NCBI GenBank assembly: GCA_026225395.1
Contig: JAMFSR010000010.1
Coordinates: 1-64,000, forward strand
Direction: 5' to 3'
Length of the DNA: 64,000 nucleotides
Source of the DNA: Granulicella sapmiensis
Lineage (GTDB): Bacteria > Acidobacteriota > Terriglobia > Terriglobales > Acidobacteriaceae
In this document: positions 60,615 to 64,000 of the stretch, piece by piece
Layout of the letters: each line of letters opens with the position of its first letter
Numbering within the stretch: the stretch's first letter is position 1
Notes under the pieces: generated by a model
Told to the model about the DNA's origin: nothing
Seen by the model: only the letters and a program-made list of their open reading frames with translations
Databases searched by the model: none
Position numbers and translations under genes: made by a program

Positions 60615-63278
60615 GTGAGAAACGCCTTGAAACTTCGCTTCGCTTGGATCGCTGTCGCATTTGGGATAAGTTGCTGGCCGCTGGTGGCACAACAGGAAGT
60701 GGTCGTCGGCAACGGCTGGCAGCTGCAGGACGTCGCCAAAGTACCGGAAGACGGCGCCGCGGTTTCCGCCGCGAGCTACCACGCAACCGGTTGGTACCCG
60801 GCAGTCGTGCCCGGCACCGTCCTCACCACGCTCGTCAACGATAAGGTCTACGCGGAGCCCACCTTCGGCGAAAACAACCGCGAAGACATAATCCCCGAAA
60901 GCCTCGCGCGCACCTCCTACTGGTACCGCACGACGGTGCTTGTACCAGCCGCCTACGCCGGCAAGCACATCTGGCTCAACTTCGACGGCATCAACTACTC
61001 GGCCGTAGTCTGGGTGAACGGCAGCAAAGTCGGCACCATGCGCGGAGCCTTCGCCCGCGGACGCTTCGATATTTCCGCGCAGGCAAAGCCCGGACACCGC
61101 GCCGTGCTCGCCGTTCTCATCACACCGGAGCCGCATCCCGGCATACCGCACGAGCACACCATCAACAACGGCGTCGGCAAGAACGGCGGCATCACCGCGC
61201 TCGACGGCCCCACCTTCCTCTCCACCATCGGCTGGGACTGGCTCCCCGCCGTTCGCGACCGCGACACGGGCATCTGGCAAAAAGTCTTCCTCTCCGCCAC
61301 CGGCCCCGTCGAAATCCGCGATCCACTTGTGACCACAGACCTCCCTCTGCCCCGCACCGACTCCACCGACATCGCCGTTCAGGCCACCGTCGAAAACATA
61401 AGCGACGAACCACAAAAAGGCCTGCTCAAAGGCAGCATCGACAACATTGCTTTCGAAAAAGAAGTAGAAATCCCCGCGCACAGCTCGCAACTCGTGAGCT
61501 TCGACGCAAGGTCCACGCCAGTCCTCCACATGGAGAACCCAAAGCTCTGGTGGCCCAACGGCTACGGCCCGCAGAACCTCTACAAGCTGCATCTCCGTTT
61601 CGAGCAAAAACAAAAGACCTCCGACGAAAAGGACGTCAGCTTCGGCGTGCGCAAGCTCACCTACAGCGTTCCGGGTTCCGACAATTTAGCAATCTCCGTC
61701 AACGGCGTGCCGGTCTTCATCCGCGGCGGCGACTGGGGTCTCGACGAAGCCCTCAAGCGCATCCCGCGCGAACGCCTCGAAGCCCAGATCCGCCTGCACC
61801 AGCTCGCCAACCTCAACCTCATCCGCAACTGGGTCGGCCAGAGCACCAGCGAAGACTTCTACGAGCTCTGCGATAAGTACGGCCTTCTGCTCTGGGACGA
61901 GTTCTTCCAGCCCAACCCCAGCGACGGCCCCAACCCCGACGACATCGACACCTACGTCGCCAACGTGCGCGACAAGATCCTCCGCTTCCGCAATCACCCT
62001 TCCATCGCCATCTGGTGCGCGCGCAACGAAGGCTATCCACCGCCGGAAATCGACGCCAAACTCCGCACCCTCATGGCCGAGCTTGAACCCACGCGCGTCT
62101 ATCAGCCAAGCTCCACCGACGGCCGCGGCGTAAAGTCGAGCGGCCCCTACTACTGGCGCGAGCCACGCGACTTCTACAAGGTCGACGCTCCTTTCAAAAC
62201 CGAAATCGGCAGCGTCAGTGTCCCCACAGTCGAGTCCATCCGCAGCATGATGCCCGAAAAGGACTGGGAAACCATCAACGACGACTGGGCCGAGCACGAC
62301 CTCGCCAAAGGCGCACAGCGCGGCGACAAGTATCCCGGCGCAATCGCAAAACGTTATGGAGAAATCACCAATCTCGCAGACTTCGCACGCAAAGCCCAGC
62401 TAGCCAACTACGAAGCCTATCGCGCCATGTACGAAGGCCGCGAAGCCGCCTTGTTCCACCCTGCTACGGGCGTCATCACCTGGATGAGCCTCTCCGCGCA
62501 CCCAAGCTTTGTCTGGCAGCTCTTCAGCTACGACCTCGAGCCAAACGCCTCGCTCTTCGCCGTCAAGAAAGCCGGCGAACCAATCCATATCGCGCTGAAC
62601 GAAGTGACCGGCGACCTGCTCGTGATCAACGAGCGGCCCGATACTCTTAACGGCGCAACGGCCAAGGTGACGCTGTACAACCTCGATGGCACGGTCGCAC
62701 AGCAGCATGAGACTCCAGTATCCGCACCGGCAGATGTAGCGACGAACCTGGGAGCCGTGGAGCTTCCCGAGCAGCTCTCCGATGTCTACTTTGTAAAGCT
62801 CGAGCTGCACGACGCGGACAACAAGCTGCTCTCCAATAACTTCTACTGGCGCGCCAAGCCGGAGCACCAGGATGACCTTACCGCCCTCGACAAGATGGAT
62901 AAAGTCGCGCTTGAAGCCAAGGTCGCACGCAAGACCGACGCAGCCAACAGCATCGTTACCGTAACGCTGCATAACCCAACAAAAAACATCGCACTCATGA
63001 CCCACCTGCAACTGCGTCGCAAGAGCGGCGCCCGCGTCCCGCCGGTCTTTTACAGCGACAACTACGTCTCGCTCGCGCCCGATGAGATCCGCACCATCAC
63101 CATGGAAGCAGCGTCCAAAGACCTCAAAGGCGAGAAAGCTCTGGTAGTCGTCGATGGCTGGAACGTGTCCGTAGCAAAGGCCACGGGTGTTGGCGTGGAC
63201 ATCGAAACGAACGTCGATGCGGACCCCGCGCATTGGCCCGTAACAGGCCTGCCGTTCGCCACAACCAGCCTCCGCTAG
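60615..63278 (+). CDS. Glycoside hydrolase family 2 enzyme (beta-mannosidase/exo-glucosaminidase type), exported
   Basis: The 887-residue protein begins with a signal peptide (FAWIAVAFGISCWPLVAQ). The GH2 sugar-binding domain (SYWYRTTVLVPAAYAGKHIWL) is followed by an immunoglobulin-like domain and the TIM barrel: VFIRGGDWGLDE, LNLIRNWVGQSTSEDFYELCDKYGLLLWDE, SIAIWCARNEGYPPPEID (acid/base Glu in RNE) and KTEIGSVSVPTVES (nucleophile Glu). Two more beta domains close it. The N-E pair is the canonical GH2 form rather than the S-D form of CsxA-like exo-chitosanases, so the substrate is left open (mannosides or glucosaminides). GTG 60615 is the start. Confidence 0.88.
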   Translation: MRNALKLRFAWIAVAFGISCWPLVAQQEVVVGNGWQLQDVAKVPEDGAAVSAASYHATGWYPAVVPGTVLTTLVNDKVYAEPTFGENNREDIIPESLARTSYWYRTTVLVPAAYAGKHIWLNFDGINYSAVVWVNGSKVGTMRGAFARGRFDISAQAKPGHRAVLAVLITPEPHPGIPHEHTINNGVGKNGGITALDGPTFLSTIGWDWLPAVRDRDTGIWQKVFLSATGPVEIRDPLVTTDLPLPRTDSTDIAVQATVENISDEPQKGLLKGSIDNIAFEKEVEIPAHSSQLVSFDARSTPVLHMENPKLWWPNGYGPQNLYKLHLRFEQKQKTSDEKDVSFGVRKLTYSVPGSDNLAISVNGVPVFIRGGDWGLDEALKRIPRERLEAQIRLHQLANLNLIRNWVGQSTSEDFYELCDKYGLLLWDEFFQPNPSDGPNPDDIDTYVANVRDKILRFRNHPSIAIWCARNEGYPPPEIDAKLRTLMAELEPTRVYQPSSTDGRGVKSSGPYYWREPRDFYKVDAPFKTEIGSVSVPTVESIRSMMPEKDWETINDDWAEHDLAKGAQRGDKYPGAIAKRYGEITNLADFARKAQLANYEAYRAMYEGREAALFHPATGVITWMSLSAHPSFVWQLFSYDLEPNASLFAVKKAGEPIHIALNEVTGDLLVINERPDTLNGATAKVTLYNLDGTVAQQHETPVSAPADVATNLGAVELPEQLSDVYFVKLELHDADNKLLSNNFYWRAKPEHQDDLTALDKMDKVALEAKVARKTDAANSIVTVTLHNPTKNIALMTHLQLRRKSGARVPPVFYSDNYVSLAPDEIRTITMEAASKDLKGEKALVVVDGWNVSVAKATGVGVDIETNVDADPAHWPVTGLPFATTSLR

Positions 63279-63300
63279 CACGATAAGCATGCCGGATTAG

Positions 63301-63320
63301 CGTGGGGCTTTAGCCCCACG
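63301..63320. repeat. GTGGGGCTTTAGCCCCAC hairpin repeat
   Basis: CGTGGGGC-TTTA-GCCCCACG is an 8-bp hairpin (9 bp with T-A closing). No T tract follows, so it is a repeat/hairpin of the acidobacterial dispersed type rather than a proven terminator. It lies 22 bases after the GH2 stop. Confidence 0.6.
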
Positions 63321-63368
63321 AATAAGGTTCATAGAAGGAGTGGGCTTTGCCCTGGTCTTCTTTCCGCG

Positions 63369-64000
63369 CTACGTCACCTGGCAAGACGCCGGTTCGGCAA
63401 ATAACACGTCCCACGAAGCGTCAAGATACATCCAGCGTTGCGTGCTGAACCAGCTCGTCTCCAGCTCCGGAACATGCAGAAGCCCGTGGCCGCCGATGCA
63501 GATCAGCTCCGTTCCATTCCATGCAAGGAACGTGCGCGAAGGCTGCCCCACCCGCGCGGGATGCGTCAGCTTGCCCAGGCAAACCGGGCAGCGCTGCCGC
63601 TGGTCGCGAAGCACCCAGCGCATGCCGAAAAGGCAGAGCGAGAACGACAGGATAAGTTGCGCCGGTCCAGATGGAAGTACATGGAGCGTCGGAGTTGCAT
63701 AGGCGAGATCGAGCGACGCGAAAGCCGCAATCGGCACAAGCAGAACGATCTTCGCCAGCAGAAAGCTCCAGCGGCGAAGCCGCATGGACCAGGAAACATG
63801 GCGCGCATTCAAACGGTACTCACCGAGCGGCAACGGCGTTGTAGCCGGCAACGCGAGACAGGCAAGAAACGTCGCAAAAAGAAATAGCCCCAGCGGCGTG
63901 CTGTTCTGACTCACAAGGCTTGAGCAAAGGAAGTAATGCTCCAGGCCATCGCCATCGACGGTGTAGGTCGACCACAGTTCTCCATACTCACGACTGGGGT
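63369..64000 (-). CDS. Membrane protein, N-terminal end outside window
   Basis: The reading frame runs to the window edge. Beyond the GTG 63914 it continues as REYGELWSTYTVDGDGLEHY, which reads as coding. Two or three hydrophobic helices follow (LGLFLFATFLACLALP, FLLAKIVLLVPIAAFASL, PAQLILSFSLCLFGMRWVL), then a C-terminal soluble part with a Cys pair (RCPVCLGKL). Its family is not recognised. The 3' end is at 63369; the start is not in view. Confidence 0.7.
   Translation of the reverse strand, partial: PSREYGELWSTYTVDGDGLEHYFLCSSLVSQNSTPLGLFLFATFLACLALPATTPLPLGEYRLNARHVSWSMRLRRWSFLLAKIVLLVPIAAFASLDLAYATPTLHVLPSGPAQLILSFSLCLFGMRWVLRDQRQRCPVCLGKLTHPARVGQPSRTFLAWNGTELICIGGHGLLHVPELETSWFSTQRWMYLDASWDVLFAEPASCQVT

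Overview
The window looks like chromosomal DNA of an acidobacterium, most likely a soil Terriglobales member (Granulicella, Edaphobacter or Terriglobus type). The reasons are a GC-rich composition, an Oar-like TonB receptor with a carboxypeptidase-regulatory N-terminus, an outer-membrane DUF5916 protein, a sedolisin peptidase, a sialate O-acetylesterase, a diderm BamA/TamB system, and dispersed intergenic repeats such as the CATCCTGAGCGAAGCG and GTGGGGCTTTAGCCCCAC elements. The genus is an inference. Most of the window is housekeeping DNA with small accessory insertions.

Layout. 1-1.0 kb: 3' end of infB and its terminator. 1.0-4.8 kb: a PIN toxin module, a sialate O-acetylesterase and a ParD-like/zeta-kinase module with a palindromic operator. 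4.8-8.0 kb: DUF5916 outer-membrane protein and an NAD(P)-binding protein. 8.1-11.9 kb: two overlapping frames that look like one 1268-residue protein of unknown family split at a run of six A. 12-15.7 kb: sedolisin, M24 peptidase and two small membrane proteins. 15.7-23.6 kb: type IV pilus operon on the minus strand (pilC, pilB, pilM, pilN, pilO, pilP, pseudopilin) with a Phd/PIN pair between pilC and pilB. 23.9-32.2 kb: alpha/beta hydrolase, ribosomal protein S1, ErpA-like protein, small membrane proteins, 6-phosphogluconate dehydrogenase, prephenate dehydratase. 32.4-33.2 kb: two lmo0937-type peptides and CsbD. 33.6-43.1 kb: UbiA-type prenyltransferase and a BamA / SurA-like / TamB envelope operon.

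43.3-49.4 kb: ThiF-type E1 enzyme, an ECF sigma gene with a small partner, then an aromatic-codon leader peptide and attenuator in front of shikimate kinase, an AI-2E transporter, and a second ECF sigma / anti-sigma / Spy-like cluster. 49.4-55.7 kb: aldose epimerase, SGNH hydrolase, ndk and a TonB receptor. 56-64 kb: sucC-sucD with an AT-richer GIY-YIG-like gene wedged between them, trpD, YbjQ, a VOC protein, a GH2 glycosidase and an incomplete membrane protein at the right edge.

The most distinctive items are the attenuator at 45583-45739 (leader peptide with Phe-Ser-Tyr-Tyr-Tyr-Trp-Tyr upstream of aroK), the split 1268-residue unknown protein at 8137-11942, the GIY-YIG insertion in sucCD, and two toxin modules with clear operator repeats. 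No rRNA, tRNA, insertion sequence, prophage or CRISPR array was seen.
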